The position numbers were made by a program, and so were the translations under genes. Under the pieces are notes generated by a model. It searched no databases and was not told the DNA's origin. It saw only the letters and a program-made list of their open reading frames with translations. Positions 1 to 17,949 of a stretch of DNA of 64,000 nt are shown here, piece after piece. Each line of letters starts with the position of its first letter. Position 1 is the stretch's first letter. This DNA is from Malurus cyaneus samueli (lineage: Eukaryota > Chordata > Aves > Passeriformes > Maluridae): positions 50,793,792-50,857,791 of the forward strand of contig CM019216.1 of the NCBI GenBank assembly GCA_009741485.1. Direction: 5' to 3'.

Positions 1-5401
<5,401 letters not shown>

Positions 5402-5556
5402 TTGATGAGGAAACGGCTATGGAACAAGACCCCAGGAATGCCTTCCTGAATCACCGCGGCCAGTGGAAGAAACCCAGGAGATTCAGACAAAAGGAGAACA
5501 GACACAAGAACTCAAGGACATTTAAGGGAGCCTCCCATCTCAGGAAGCAAGCTTAA
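5402..5556 (+). CDS. SMLR1 coding exon 2 (C-terminal tail)
   Basis: Begins after a pyrimidine-rich acceptor at 5391-5401. The phase-1 join makes a Val codon and gives EVDEE at the junction, close to the EVNEE I recall at the same place in human SMLR1. The tail is strongly basic (KKPRRFRQKEN, then HKNSRTFK) and the frame closes at TAA 5554-5556, giving 95 residues in total. As I remember it, the human protein is slightly longer (about 107), and its C-terminus is not similar beyond the junction, so this tail is either fast-evolving or rests on a different exon choice. A transcript would settle the tail; exon 1 is firmer. Confidence 0.75.
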
Positions 5557-5598
5557 ACCCAGTACTCAGCGCTGCAGGTTTAGCAACAGCCGGCTGTA

Positions 5599-5604
5599 AA
5601 TAAA
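5599..5604 (+). terminator. SMLR1 polyadenylation signal, proximal candidate
   Basis: AATAAA lies 43 bases after the SMLR1 stop codon. It would give a very short 3'UTR. A second AATAAA at 6188 is an alternative. Confidence 0.4.
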
Positions 5605-6187
5605 TACCACAAAGGAAAACAAAACTGGAGAGAAGGTTCAGCGCTGCGCCATCCTGATGGAACAGCTGCTGCCATCAGAGGAGTTCTTGTAAGCGCTAAG
5701 CGGCACTTTGGGCAGCTCAGCAGAGACCAGAGACCTCCTGCAATGGTCACCTTGTGTGACATCGGATTTGGGGGAGTGACATGGCTCTGCTCACCATCCC
5801 CTTTCCCCTGCCTACCAAGGAGAGACTGACATAACGAGCTCCTGAGAGAGCTGAGCCGGCACACACAAGGCAGGCAGCCTTATTAAATTGTGATGCATAA
5901 ATAACAAGTTCATATCAAGCACTGACATCTGGGAAATTGAAAAGGGTTTTGAAGGGGAACTGACATTTATTAGCTTGCACACTTTGTGTCTGAAAGATTG
6001 TGGGTTTTGTAAAGTATCCTTTTCATAGAATTTGGAAGCAAAATATAACCGTAATGGGAAACAAAAGGACTTCTCTCTGCTGACTGACAATGCCAAATTT
6101 TGAAACCATGGAAAGATTCAGCCAATATTCTGTACAACAGCTACTATTCTCTTTTGTCCTATTTAAGGATAAAAGATGACTTTTTCA

Positions 6188-6193
6188 AATAAA
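6188..6193 (+). terminator. SMLR1 polyadenylation signal, distal candidate
   Basis: AATAAA followed within about 35 bases by a long T run and a TGTG stretch (from about 6218), which resembles a downstream GU/U-rich element. This would give a 3'UTR of roughly 650 bases. On sequence context it looks better than the proximal site. Confidence 0.45.
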
Positions 6194-9100
6194 AAACTGC
6201 ATAAGCATGCTGTCATCTTTTTTTTTTGTGTCAATTGACACACATTTTAAACAAAAATCTTCCTGCTCTCCCCTAGCTGGAGATGTACAATTTTTAGTGC
6301 AGCTGATTGGCTGTGGCAGGTGGCCCACAAAAATGCAACTCAAATTGTTTGCAAGTACTATTGTCTTTCAGCTTCTCTGATCCTGACTCTCAAGTTCAAG
6401 CCCAAACTGGCAAGGAATGAGAAGTGACTATCATTACTGTCCTCAGTTTACTGTCCCTGTCTGCAATCACCTGTCATTAAAGCCGTTTGTCGTTACCCAT
6501 CCTGCAAAAACAGAGTGGATAATGTCTTGTCCGAGATTGTGTGTGGTTTGCACAGGTTCTGTTCTCATAGACTTTTAAGAATTCCTTGGAATAATTTTGT
6601 AGAAATATTAACAAGGCCACAACCACAAGTTTAAAAAAAGCACTGCATTTTATCAAACCTGTGGAGAAAACAGAATTTAAATAGCAAGTACCTTTACAGT
6701 CCTCTCCCATTTTAACACTACCCAATTTCAAAAAGACATAATTTATCCCACTGGTTTACATCTATGCAACTTACACAGAAGAGGCACAGGTGAAGAGACA
6801 ATTGTTTGCAATTGCAAACATAATGTTTTGCAGGGAAGCTCAGACAGCTGCAAAGAATTTACTTTTTATATTTAAGGATGGTGCCTTCTTAGGGCAGTGA
6901 TTGGGATATTAATCAGATGCTAAAGGAACTGTAACACACAATCCCAAACACTCATTCTCTCAGTGCTCAAAAAAAGATTGGCGAGGACCACATGTAAAAA
7001 TACAGAATGAAAACTGATTTTGTTAATACCACAGTGTGTCTAAGAATGGGGAGATTTGAAATGTCCAGAAGTGGTAACACTCTAAAACAACACTTCACTG
7101 TAAAATGCTGGTATGGATACCAAAAATAATACCATATACATGCACTTATTGAGTTGTAATTGATAACATGTAGGAGGATCTGGCATTCACTGCTTAGTAA
7201 CATGAAATGAAAATTCTCAGGCCTTGTTTTCAGTTCCATTACTGAATAGTGCCAAGAAATATGTTTTCATGCTACTGGTATGAATCACATCATTGTATCC
7301 TATGTAATTCCTCCAAAAAGGAAAAAATATATATTTAAATAATACCATAGAACTAAACCTTTGTCTAGATAAGTTATACATGCATTATTTAACTATATAT
7401 ATGAAGAGAGTAATTACAAAGAAATAATATATCTTCAGTTACTGCTCTCACTGAGGAGTCCTCTCTCTTCTTGTCTCTAGCAATAATGTCAAGTTATGAC
7501 TCCACTCCATCTACAAGCAGTAAGCATGTTTAAAACCTTCCTGCCTGTGACTGCTTCCCCTTTGCTTCCCAGAACAGAATTTAAAGTCTCAACATTTAAG
7601 TTAGAAAGCTACAGAGAAAGATGGCAAAACGATAAAGGATGGTGAAATCACTTTTGGCTGGGGAACAAGCAAAGAGAATGATTGTTAGCTGTCTATTCCA
7701 GTATCTGCAGTGATGCTGTCCAAGGAAGCTAGAGCAAGAGCAGGTTCAAATCACACAAAAAGTGATTTTAGTTCTTTATTTTTCCTTAAGACACACAGAA
7801 CGGTTAAAATGCCTGCCAGAGGAAATTTTAAAAGCAATTAGCCAAACAGCCAGAGGCAGATAAACACAAAAGACTGATAGACCCTTATGTCTTTGAAAAT
7901 CGCTCAAAGCTGAAAGAATATTTGGGGAAGTTATACTTTGTAGTATAGTAATTATACTTACACACACCCCAAGGCAAATACCAGTAGCCTCAGAGACAGA
8001 GATCTGGGGGAGTTAGTCATTTAGCCTGACCCAGTACAGCCATTCATATAGGTTTACCTCCAAAAACTCTGGTAGAATTTTCCTCACACCAAACAGAATA
8101 TTTTAGCACTACAGGAATTATCACAGCATTTCTAATGCTTGTAATCTGCATTAATATTACTTCTCTTATCTTCTTTTCAAGTGCAGTATGAAACCCCCAA
8201 ACAACTGAGCAGTGTGAAAATCAGAAGTTTCAAACCTTCCAGAGGTGTAGTCAGTTCAGTATTTCTTTTATTCCATCTGTCTGATGTCTTCTGTGGCCAA
8301 ACTAAAAGTTGCAATACAGCTTGTCAAATAGAAGAATACTTCAGGATCAAGAAACACTGTGTACTATAGTTGCTCATTGCTTTGAGCAAAAAATCTTTAT
8401 TGTTTAAAGTTTTTCATTGGAGCTTCATGTTTGCCCTTTACGAAACCTTTATCTAAGAAACAATCTGTAGAACAAGTCCAACATTTATTATGAGCCCTTA
8501 GGTTATCATTATTAAAAAGGAAGATCTATTAAGTGTTTTTGTGTAAGACCCACATGACTCACTTTTCTAAGTATTTAAGCAGAATTAATTACTGGAAAAT
8601 GGGCCTGTAATTGTATTTGAAATTGCCCATGTATTATAAAATTGGCTTGTGATGTGCCTTGAGAACAATTTCCTTTTTTGCATGTGTAGTTCTTGCTGTA
8701 GATACATCACATATTAAAAAGTAACAATGAAATTAATCAGAATTGCACTATATTCCAGAACACTGGAACAATTACATACAACCAGAATCAGTAAAACATA
8801 ACTATTTTTAGGACTTAGAGCTTATGTTTTTCTGCATGACAATGGCTGTTTAATTAGCACATATTTAATCAATGCAAGTGACAGCTATGCACAAGCTATG
8901 CTGACCTGAAAATATTAATATTTTTTCTCTGAAAAAAGGTTCTACTAGTATTTGAAGGAATAGCTCAGTGAAAATAAAACTGCTTCAAGAATATTATATT
9001 TGCAATTTTAAGGATTAAATACAATTACCAATATTGATCTAGTGTCTAACTAATCAGACCAATACAAATCAATGAGTTCAGGTAATATGCTTTCCTCCCT

Positions 9101-9949
9101 AAATGAGACCTGCAACTCATACTACACGATAACAAAAACACCCTAAAGATTTCTATATAGCTTTTTCCTATGCTTTTGTAGGAAAAATCCACTAAGACAT
9201 CCTTCTAAATGCATGTGTCCAAATGCATTCTCATTTTGACCTACACTTACGTATCCCAAACTTGCCACTTCTTTGACAACCTCCCTACTCAGGCAGTGTT
9301 GTGGCAGTGTTATGGCTGGATGGGGTTCTCTGCCCCTTTCTGAAAGGCAGAATATCTCTGGTTTTGAAGGAAAGCAGGTAAGACTGTTGTTATCTGCTAA
9401 TTTTCTGGGTAATGTGGATGCAATTGAGAATGACTATATATGTACAAAAGTCAACATCTCTGTTACTGTTGTCTTATGTTATCCAAACTATGCAGAGCCA
9501 AAGCTAACAAGAACTTCTGTTACACAAGCATGCTGACAGATGGCAGCCATCTAAACTGAGTACAGCACCAAAAATACATCGCTCAGAAGTGAAGAAGAAT
9601 GTAGTGAGAAGTTTTATGATTTGTTTTGTTATCTGAAAACCACAGTAGATCCGAACTGAATGAACTCAGTAAAACAACTTGTAGACTGAGGAGCACTTTA
9701 ACTTCTGCTGTGATGTTCAATCTCTGTTTTGGCATTTCTTCTCTAAACTACAGAAATCAGGATGTTTACTGGAAGATGTTTAAAAAACACTGGTACTTAA
9801 GTGCCAGGCAATCACGCCACCCTTCTGGCAGCCCTGCAGACCACTCGCACTAATCCCTCTTTTTTAAGTTTCTGTGACCTGTAGAATTGCAGTTCTCAGA
9901 AGTAATATGCTCACTTTAAATATCCTCCAAGCTTATGTCCGAGTGCCAA
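6194..9949. other. Intergenic spacer between convergent SMLR1 and EPB41L2
   Basis: AT-rich, non-repetitive at the level I can see, and without an exon-like open frame on either strand. Both neighbouring genes end here. Confidence 0.5.
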
Positions 9950-11231
9950 AAGTCATACAGAGAATAAACAACTTTATTTTATAACAGAATTACAGAAAGC
10001 AAAATATCACTTAATACAACTTTAAGCTACTATAAATCTAATTNCCATCCACCATGATAATCCTCTAGATAATCCTTGCCTAGATTATCCACTTAGTAAA
10101 TCAGAATTACTGCACAAATTTAACAAAAAAACAAACAACCCACCTGCAAGAACAAGTTAAAAATAAACCCCAATATAATTAACAGGTTTTTACCATGGAA
10201 GTCTCAACTGATGGTACTCTCTTATTACTTTATGAATGGAGCCCATCTTACACCTTTTATTCAGTATTCTAAAAACCTGCATTAACCATTAGAGGAAGCA
10301 TGTGAAATGTATACCTTCTCTGTAACAGAAATGTCAGTTCTAACATGGAGACACAATGAGGTTTAATAGCAAGCGAGCATTCTACACATGTATTCAAATA
10401 ATGGAAGTATTGAAATTGGGACACAGTAAGAAAAAAAGCACTACGGTTTTAAGCTGCCTAGATCATCTCTTGTTGGAAAAAGAGAAAGATATTTTGTTCT
10501 TCCTTCTTTCCTTATCTGGAATGCTGCAGACAACAAAAAGTCTGCGAAAAGTTGAGCATTGGCACCAAAGTGCAAAAAGAACACAGTGCTCAGTCAGAAG
10601 AAATGTGTCTGCAACTCCTTCTCCTCTACAGACTGCCACACCATCTCTGCTCCACAGAGAGGAGAACCTTAGAACAGAAAGAGTTACAGAGATACCAGTA
10701 TAAAATTTATCCAAAGAAATATATTTTTTCAAATTTTAGCAAATGTTTTATTTTTATAAAAAACTTTGTTATGTGATATCATATATTTACCTGAATAATC
10801 TGAAAAAAATTCTGTAAATTACTCCAGTAAGAGATTTCATTTGAAATATTTGAAAAAAACTGTATCTAAATTAGTAAAGATCCTCCTTCCTGCACAATTA
10901 CCCCCTGCTCCAGTGAACAATGCTTTCCAGACTTCTTTTGTTCACTTTCATATAATTAAGAATCTGTTTCAAAAATACAAGTATTTGTGCAAAAGATGAT
11001 CATACCCTCTAAAATTTCATTAAAAAAAAAATCTCTAAGATTGTTAAGAAGTGGTTATAAAAATAAACAAGAAAGATTGTAAGGGAATATAGACCAAAGA
11101 TGTTAAAATGGAGTTTGGTATTGGCATTTAAGTCGTGAACATCTGGTCACCATAACTAGGCTTGGTGGATTCAGTGGAGTAGTGATGACTTGGAATGATT
11201 ACAGTTCTTCGTGGTCAGTATCATTTTATTT
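9950..11231 (-). other. Probable terminal 3'UTR exon of EPB41L2
   Basis: On the minus strand a strong acceptor (C/T-rich tract ending TTCTTCCAG) lies just above 11231. The stop-codon exon has a good donor after the stop (15212), so the message should splice to a downstream noncoding exon, and this is the best acceptor I see. The sequence is AT-rich with no coding frame. The lower boundary is set by a polyadenylation hexamer at 9973-9978. One ambiguous base (N) is at 10044. The exon is inferred from signals only. Confidence 0.5.
9973..9978 (-). terminator. EPB41L2 polyadenylation signal candidate
   Basis: AATAAA on the minus strand, about 1.25 kb into the proposed 3'UTR exon. Another minus-strand AATAAA lies near 10748 and could give a shorter 3'UTR. 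Confidence 0.4.
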
Positions 11232-14200
11232 CTGGAAGAAAAAAGGAGGTGGAAGATTACATAAGCATTAATAACAGACACCTCATGAATGTCACATCAG
11301 AGTCAGAAAGTAATTTTCTCTACACAGGGTTCTTAGGTTTTTTTTTTTTACAGAAAGGGAAGGTTATTTCATAAAAAAAAGGTTTTATTGACTAAAACCC
11401 CCTTCAAACATTAGGTAAGCAGTGCTACACATTCTCCAAGTATTCATCTTGCTTTAAGACATTTTTCCCTCCCCAAAATTCTCATGTTATTTTAATTGTA
11501 GCTATTTGCAGTTCGCTGAAAATTTTAATCCACAACCTAAAGCATGAATAAAAAAGGACAGTACTTGTTTAGTTCAGTGATCCCTCAGAAAGAGAATGCA
11601 GTATCTTTTACTTTTATTAGAGAAAACAAGCCTACACAAAGAATACTGCTGTAGTCATCAGAGCTTTCATCACCTCAGCAACAATGATGCAAAATTCATT
11701 GCATGACTCCATTGCCTAAGCACAGGAGGGCAAAGGGCTCCTGACAGATACTCAAGGCACTTCAGGTGGCTTCCTTTTATTTAGATGACTAATTTTTTTC
11801 CCTAAAGTTTAACTGAAAGGCATCATCAGTCAAACAAGTCTCCAGGTCTGACACAAAAGTAGCATGGAGAAATGTCCTTTTTTGTTCTCTCACAAGCCTT
11901 GCAGACCATGAGCCTGTAAAGCAATTGGCAAACTCAGACAAGAACATCCAAAACACTCTGGTACTTTCCAAACAACCATTCCACAATGTATATGTTTCCA
12001 AAGTTTAAAAAAGCTCAGACAGTTTTAAAACCCTCAGACAATGAAAGGAATTCTTTGAATGCTTTTTTCTCCCAAATAATTTTTTTACTGAGTAGTTAAA
12101 TATTTGATGAAGGAACAGAATAAACTTTGCAGCTGGTCACTAATGTAGAAACATGGTGCAAAGGTGCCAAGATAATTTCTTCCTCCCATGACACAGTCCC
12201 TTTTAGAAAGATATAATTACTCCTATGGGATAGATCCTGTCGAAGTACTGGATTAAGGTAGCATGAAGAAACTGGCACATTCTACACCCATATAAGGGAA
12301 GAGGCAATCCCTGCTCCAAGACCTTTAAATTCACACTGATTATTAAAAAATGCAAAATGTGATGGTAGCACACATAATAGTAAAACTTTGCAAATCCAAA
12401 CCATCTGTTCTGCTGTCTCAGTGCATCTTTCTACCTTAGATCCTGCAATGAATCTGCTGAAAATATTTGAGGGGTGGTTTTAGTGTCCATGTTTAATGTT
12501 GCTATGTACCAAGAGACCAGTGAAATCACCCAAAGCACAGGCATTCTCCTTACTGCAAAAAGCTCTCACAAAAGCAATGTGTATTTTTCCAAGCCTTCTG
12601 GAACACTTACGTGATGTAGGGACTCACTGGCACCCCCCATCTCACTTAGTTGGGTACAGTTCCCTGTCCTCTCCTGTGCTTTCGAAACAGAACTGGAGCA
12701 TACATGTTATACTCATTTTCAGTGTCACTAAGCAACAAAGCCACGAAACAAATCTAACTGAACGCTGAAACAAATGTACAATGAGAAAACAGAGATCTGT
12801 GGTTTTCCCCATCCCTAGGGTTTCTAGCATTATCTAATGTGAAAATAATTTTTTAAAGTATTAATGCTACAACATTAATATCCAAGTGAGTGTCGACCTA
12901 GCACTTCTGAATGTGATCCATGTTTTCTCCTGGTTTGTACACAAATGAACAAAAATAATAAGTTTCTTTTTCAAACACACAATAATCTGACCAAGTTTGA
13001 AGAAATTTTCTGGAGGCAGCTCAAACTTAGTTCTACTGTGTTTTACATCTTGAAAAATGATGTCAATTTACATGCTGAGAAGCTCAGAGGAAAACTGGCC
13101 AGAAGATACTGTCTAAAGGTGATCAAAACAAACATTGTGGTTCTAGCACAATCTGTATGAGGTCAGGGAAGGCAACTGGAACCACTTTTCCTGTCTGCAG
13201 GCAGAGGGCAGGCATCCTCATATTCTTACTTATTCTCTATACTCTTATCTTCATATTCTCCACGGTATTCAACACTGCTGCTCTATGCAGCACACCATGT
13301 AGCAGGAATTCAGGACAAACTCTCAGGGGAGTTATGTGTGCGGTGATGAGACCCAGCAATTCTGCCAGCAGATGAGAAAAACTCTTGCCCCAATACCCTA
13401 CCACAGGCAGTCTCTTAAATGACCATATCCATATCAACAGCTGACAAAGTATATTAGCTCTCCCCTTCCTCAGCCACACACACAGACAGCCCCACTACTA
13501 TCCAGATGTTAAGAAAAGAGACACTTGCGGGTAGATTAAATAAACTAAGGCTAAACTAAGACTAAAAGTCTGTGCTTTTCAGCTGAAAATATGCATCTGT
13601 TATCAGACTAGTTCAGGAAGAGTCCAATTCCTTGATAACGGTCATCCTCCATGGAACAGCATTCAATAGATGCACTACATATCCTCTCAACTGGTATCTG
13701 AATCTTTTCTCTTCTGGATCTCACAAGTGATACTCGGCAGTTAAAGCTTCAGCTCTTATGAAATTCAGGCACAGGAATAAAATTGATCTTTTCAACATGA
13801 CAAATTATCAGGATTATGTGAAAAACATCCTATCCTCTAGTAGCTTACACCACATTTGGAATCAAGTCAAGTGTCTCATTTTTCATATATTCCTGGCACT
13901 TCATCACTGTGCTCAAGTCTGCTAAAGCTGCAGGTTGAAATTTATAATGGGTAGTTTGCTTTGGTAAAGAATTTTGTTCAATAGTAAGGGAATGCCTGCC
14001 TGCACAGGACATAGAAGTCTCTTGTCCACAGCCCACAACCACCACTGTATAAAATACTAAACCAGGGAAATAAGAATCATGACTACTCTCATCTCTTTAA
14101 AACATACAAAATGTATTTATTTTATCTTGCCTTCCCCTACATCAACATTGATCAAGGTGCATAATAAAAGCTTGACATTGTACTAAAACAATTTTCCTTT

Positions 14201-15211
14201 TTGAGATGTGCCAATAACACCGCTGCTCTTCTAGCTAAATAGAGAGACCAGTCAGTAAAAAAGTCAGAGGTCTCCTAATGAAGACTTAAATCACTGGTTT
14301 TTAAACTTCATTTCTTTATAAATGTCTCCCACTGATATTTAACTACTCCACACAAAACCTTTTTCTTTAATCTGAATCTATCATTAACAAAACCATCAAG
14401 TCTGAAAAAACTTGAAGCTTGAGTCTCATAGCAACAGTGTGACAAGCAAAGGAAATCTGAAGCTTTACACCCCCAAATGGTTACCAAGCTTTAAGACATA
14501 AGCCTACAATGAGTGCAAGAGCAGATTTATTCAGTGTTCATCCTGATCTTTCTATTGAATATATGAAGCAGAGCTGTATTGTGGTTTTTCCTTTTTTATT
14601 TTTCTCTACCTAGGAAGGAGGGCCTAATAAACTAACATTACTTCAAATAGCTTTTTCAACAAACAAAAGGCTTTGAAACTTGAGCTTCCAATGCATTTAC
14701 CTTCTTGCATAGGAAAATGATAAAAGGCCAAGAATTTCAGTGATTAAGGATTAGCTGACTAAAGTCAAATGTCCAAGTTTGCTCTTCATTACCGGAAATT
14801 ACAATCTTCACTTTTAAACAAAGAAAATGTTAGGCAACAACTGTAATTGTGCAGGTAAACGGGAAAGTGTGATGCATCCTTCACATTTTGCAGAAGTAGC
14901 CCAAACCCACTTCAATGTAAACTATAACAATTTAACCAAACATTGTAGAAAATGCCATGACAGTACTGTGACAAAACTGGGAGACATATGTAGGAACATT
15001 TGCAACTGAAATTAATATCAAATTAGACCAAAGATAAAAATTCTTACACTAATAGTCTTCTATTAGCACCTGTTTCAACTCACCCTTTTGTGAATGCCTA
15101 TCTTAAAGAAGTCCCATATTTTTTCAGCTGAAAAGACACAAATGCAACGGAAAACTGATGCTATGTTTTTCCTATGATAATTATATACGCTATGTTAATA
15201 CATAAGCTTAC
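11232..15211 (-). other. EPB41L2 intron between stop-codon exon and 3'UTR exon
   Basis: Flanked by the donor at 15211 and the acceptor at 11232. No coding-like sequence is visible. If the 3'UTR exon were elsewhere in this stretch, the intron would be shorter. Confidence 0.45.
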
Positions 15212-15242
15212 CTGAAGTATTTGCTTGAGGGCATTTTTGATT

Positions 15243-15350
15243 TTAGTCTTCATCTTCCTCAGCAAGTTCAGTTTCTTTGTGCACCACCACTCTCGTCACA
15301 GACATGTCAGGGTGCTGTTCTTTGGCTTCTTTGATTGCCTGTGCCAGGGC
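15243..15350 (-). CDS. EPB41L2 last coding exon (end of C-terminal domain, stop codon)
   Basis: Encodes 35 residues and TAA. It starts ALAQAIKEAKEQ, contains HPDMSVTRVVVH and ends KETELAEEDED. This is the extreme C-terminus of the protein 4.1 C-terminal domain. The ending ETELAEE with RVVVH fits 4.1G (EPB41L2), as against the ETEITPEDGED ending I recall for 4.1B. The domain binds partners such as NuMA and membrane receptors in the family. The acceptor is ATTTTCAG and the frame is phase 0. After the stop, the exon runs to a donor CTTCAG|GTAAGC at 15212. The stop is only 31 nt above that junction, so it should not trigger nonsense-mediated decay. Confidence 0.96.
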   Translation of the reverse strand, partial: ALAQAIKEAKEQHPDMSVTRVVVHKETELAEEDED

Positions 15351-17868
15351 CTGAAAATGTATTTGAAATATGGAACTTAACAGGACCAAAAAGACATACA
15401 AGCGGGGCCAGAGAATTGGAAGAGTAGCTTTGGAAAATTTGGTTATAATTTTTACAGAACTGTAAATTCTGAAATTGAGAGAGATCAAGGGTAAAAAAAC
15501 CTAACCCCAAATCAAACCAACTCCCAAAACACAAAACCTAAACGGAAGGGGAAAAAAAAACCCAATATGCTAAAAATTTCCAGGAGGCAACAGCCAACTA
15601 TGAAGTTGTAAGATAACTTTCTAGTTAATCTCAGAAGAAAAAAGTATTCTTATATCCAGGATGTTTTTTAATTTCTGCAAAAGATGCAACCAATAATGCC
15701 TTAACAAGAATGTAAGACACTATAGAAAAATAAGAGTGCCCTTGAATTTCCTGAACAAAACAGAAAGATACTTTGGAATAAATGTTTAAGTATGGTATTG
15801 AAACTCTGGAACAAGTTCATAACAGAAATTTCTTTCTCAGTACAAGAATGCAATTTTTCTTCCTGCACAAGTTTTAGAGAAATTTCTCTAACTTAATTCA
15901 GGGAATTGTAAATGTAAGTATTATCCAGTTTCTTACAATCCCTCCTCCCCACTCTGAGAAATTTTATCATCTTAAGAGGTTTACAAATATACCCGGTTGA
16001 CCATTTAAGTCCCTTCCAACTGAATCACCACAGGTGAAATAGCACCGAGATTTTCTTGCTCTGACCTACACACCTTATTTCAGTGAGCTGTATTACTGCT
16101 GGAACCCAATGTAAGAAAAATACAGAAGTAATGGGAAGGCATTCAGAGGCAACAGTTCACCTGTTCACCTTAGTATCAAATACAACTAAAAAGCCCCCAA
16201 AATTATAGAAGTAGCAAGAAAAATACAATGCAACAAAAAAGTTTATCTTAATTTAGAAAAGTGACTATTTCCTGAGCTAGCTACTACGAGAGAGAAGAAA
16301 TAACTAACTCTGAGGAGAAATTAAAAACACCAACATTAGGCACCCTAACTGTTAATGCGATACTGAATTTGAAATCCTATTAAGAGAATATGTATAGGAC
16401 ACATGATGTGCATTGGTACAATATTGATGTTTTCTGTTTGCTTAGTATCAAACCATAAGAAATGAAAAAGCCCTAAGTCTCTAACTATTAAATTACAACA
16501 AGTAATACAAATATTTGTATTCTGAAACTCCAAATTGAAATATTATTTTCCTATTGAAAACTGCTTTAGTGATACAGGAAGCTAAAAGACAAAATAAAAA
16601 ACCATCCAGCATGTACTTGGGCATTTAAGAAGCTCCATATTCATTTAAGAAAAAGTGATAGATATTTCTTAGATTCTTAAAAGCTTCTCACTGCTGTTAC
16701 AAACTTCAGTGCTTAAAACTGTATTTTGAACTTCCTTTTGTATAACTTGATTTTTTACTTCATTATTCACTTATCTCAAATTAAAGAGGGGCTATGAGAA
16801 TTGTCTGATATGCTAAAGTTATTTTGTGTCCTTTCCAGACATCTGAAGTGCACTGCATGTGTGTCAAGGCAAACAAGAGCCATCCATGCCTGATGCTAAA
16901 CAGCCCTGTCATTTAATTACCAGTTTCAAAAAGAGATTCAGCTTTTCAAATAGTACTTTCTGGATGCAAATCAAATTGTGAAAATAAATTCCTTAAGAAC
17001 TGTCAATATATTACAATTTGTAAGTTAAATTAAACCATGTTATGCTGATCTGTGAAGCCTTCATGAAGTTAGAAATTGATTCACTGCAAGGTAGACGTTT
17101 CCATTTGTATTATCCAATGACTGTTGATTGCCTTTGTTACTATAGTTTCTTAGATGAAAAAAACCTCTGTGTAATCATCACTACGAAGACCAGATAACTG
17201 AGTTTTCTCAATTATTTTCCTGTTTACTGCTTAAATTTATCCTTATTATTAATTGGGCACATAAAAGGTATTTTAACCTTAGCTTCTAAGATATTGTAAA
17301 ATACTGCTTTAGTACTGATGGAGATGAAAGGTACATGCAATTTCAGCAGATCAACAATTACTTTTGTTTTACATAACTCTACAAATACTGGCCAAATCCT
17401 AATTTTTAAATTGAGCAGTTTATATTTTAATGTATTTCAAAGCTTTCAGTCAAAATGAGCGCTGCATTCTGATGTTTATAACACAATGCAGTAGTGACCC
17501 CATCCACCCAGATTAGCGTATCAAAATAAGATTATTTCAGTAATGCTTTCCCTCCCAGTGCAAAAGCTGCACTAAATAAACTGGGTCTCTTCCAAAAAGA
17601 GTAATCCCTTTAAAAATAGTAAAAATCCATTCACATGATCTATGATGCAAATTTACAAATGTTGTTTTTCTTTCACGTATATTCAAAAGGCTTCTTATTT
17701 GCAAAACACGACTGCTTAATAACCATGCCACAATCAACATTCTCAGAGTCTTTCTATATTATTTTATTCAATTTTTGTACCCTTCTCTTACTTCAGATTT
17801 CTGAAACATCATCTAGATCTCACCAGACTACAAACCCCCCATTTTAAGTGTTAAGTTTGCATACTCAC
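15351..17868 (-). other. EPB41L2 intron
   Basis: About 2.5 kb of AT-rich intron between two C-terminal-domain exons. No repeats or exon candidates stood out. Confidence 0.8.
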
Positions 17869-17949
17869 CTCATCATGGTCAATATCTGCATCTCCAGTAA
17901 TGACAATGCGCTTCTCAATTCTTGTTTCTGATACTCCACCTTTTACCAT
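17869..17949 (-). CDS. EPB41L2 C-terminal domain exon (81 nt)
   Basis: Encodes 27 residues, starting [10 protein letters not shown] and ending GDADIDHDE, in phase 0 at both ends. This is the most conserved stretch of the 4.1 C-terminal domain (family pattern [24 protein letters not shown]). The donor is GAG|GTGAGT and the acceptor GTGTAG. The residue before the junction is Glu where mammalian paralogues usually have Gln; the change is conservative. Confidence 0.95.
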
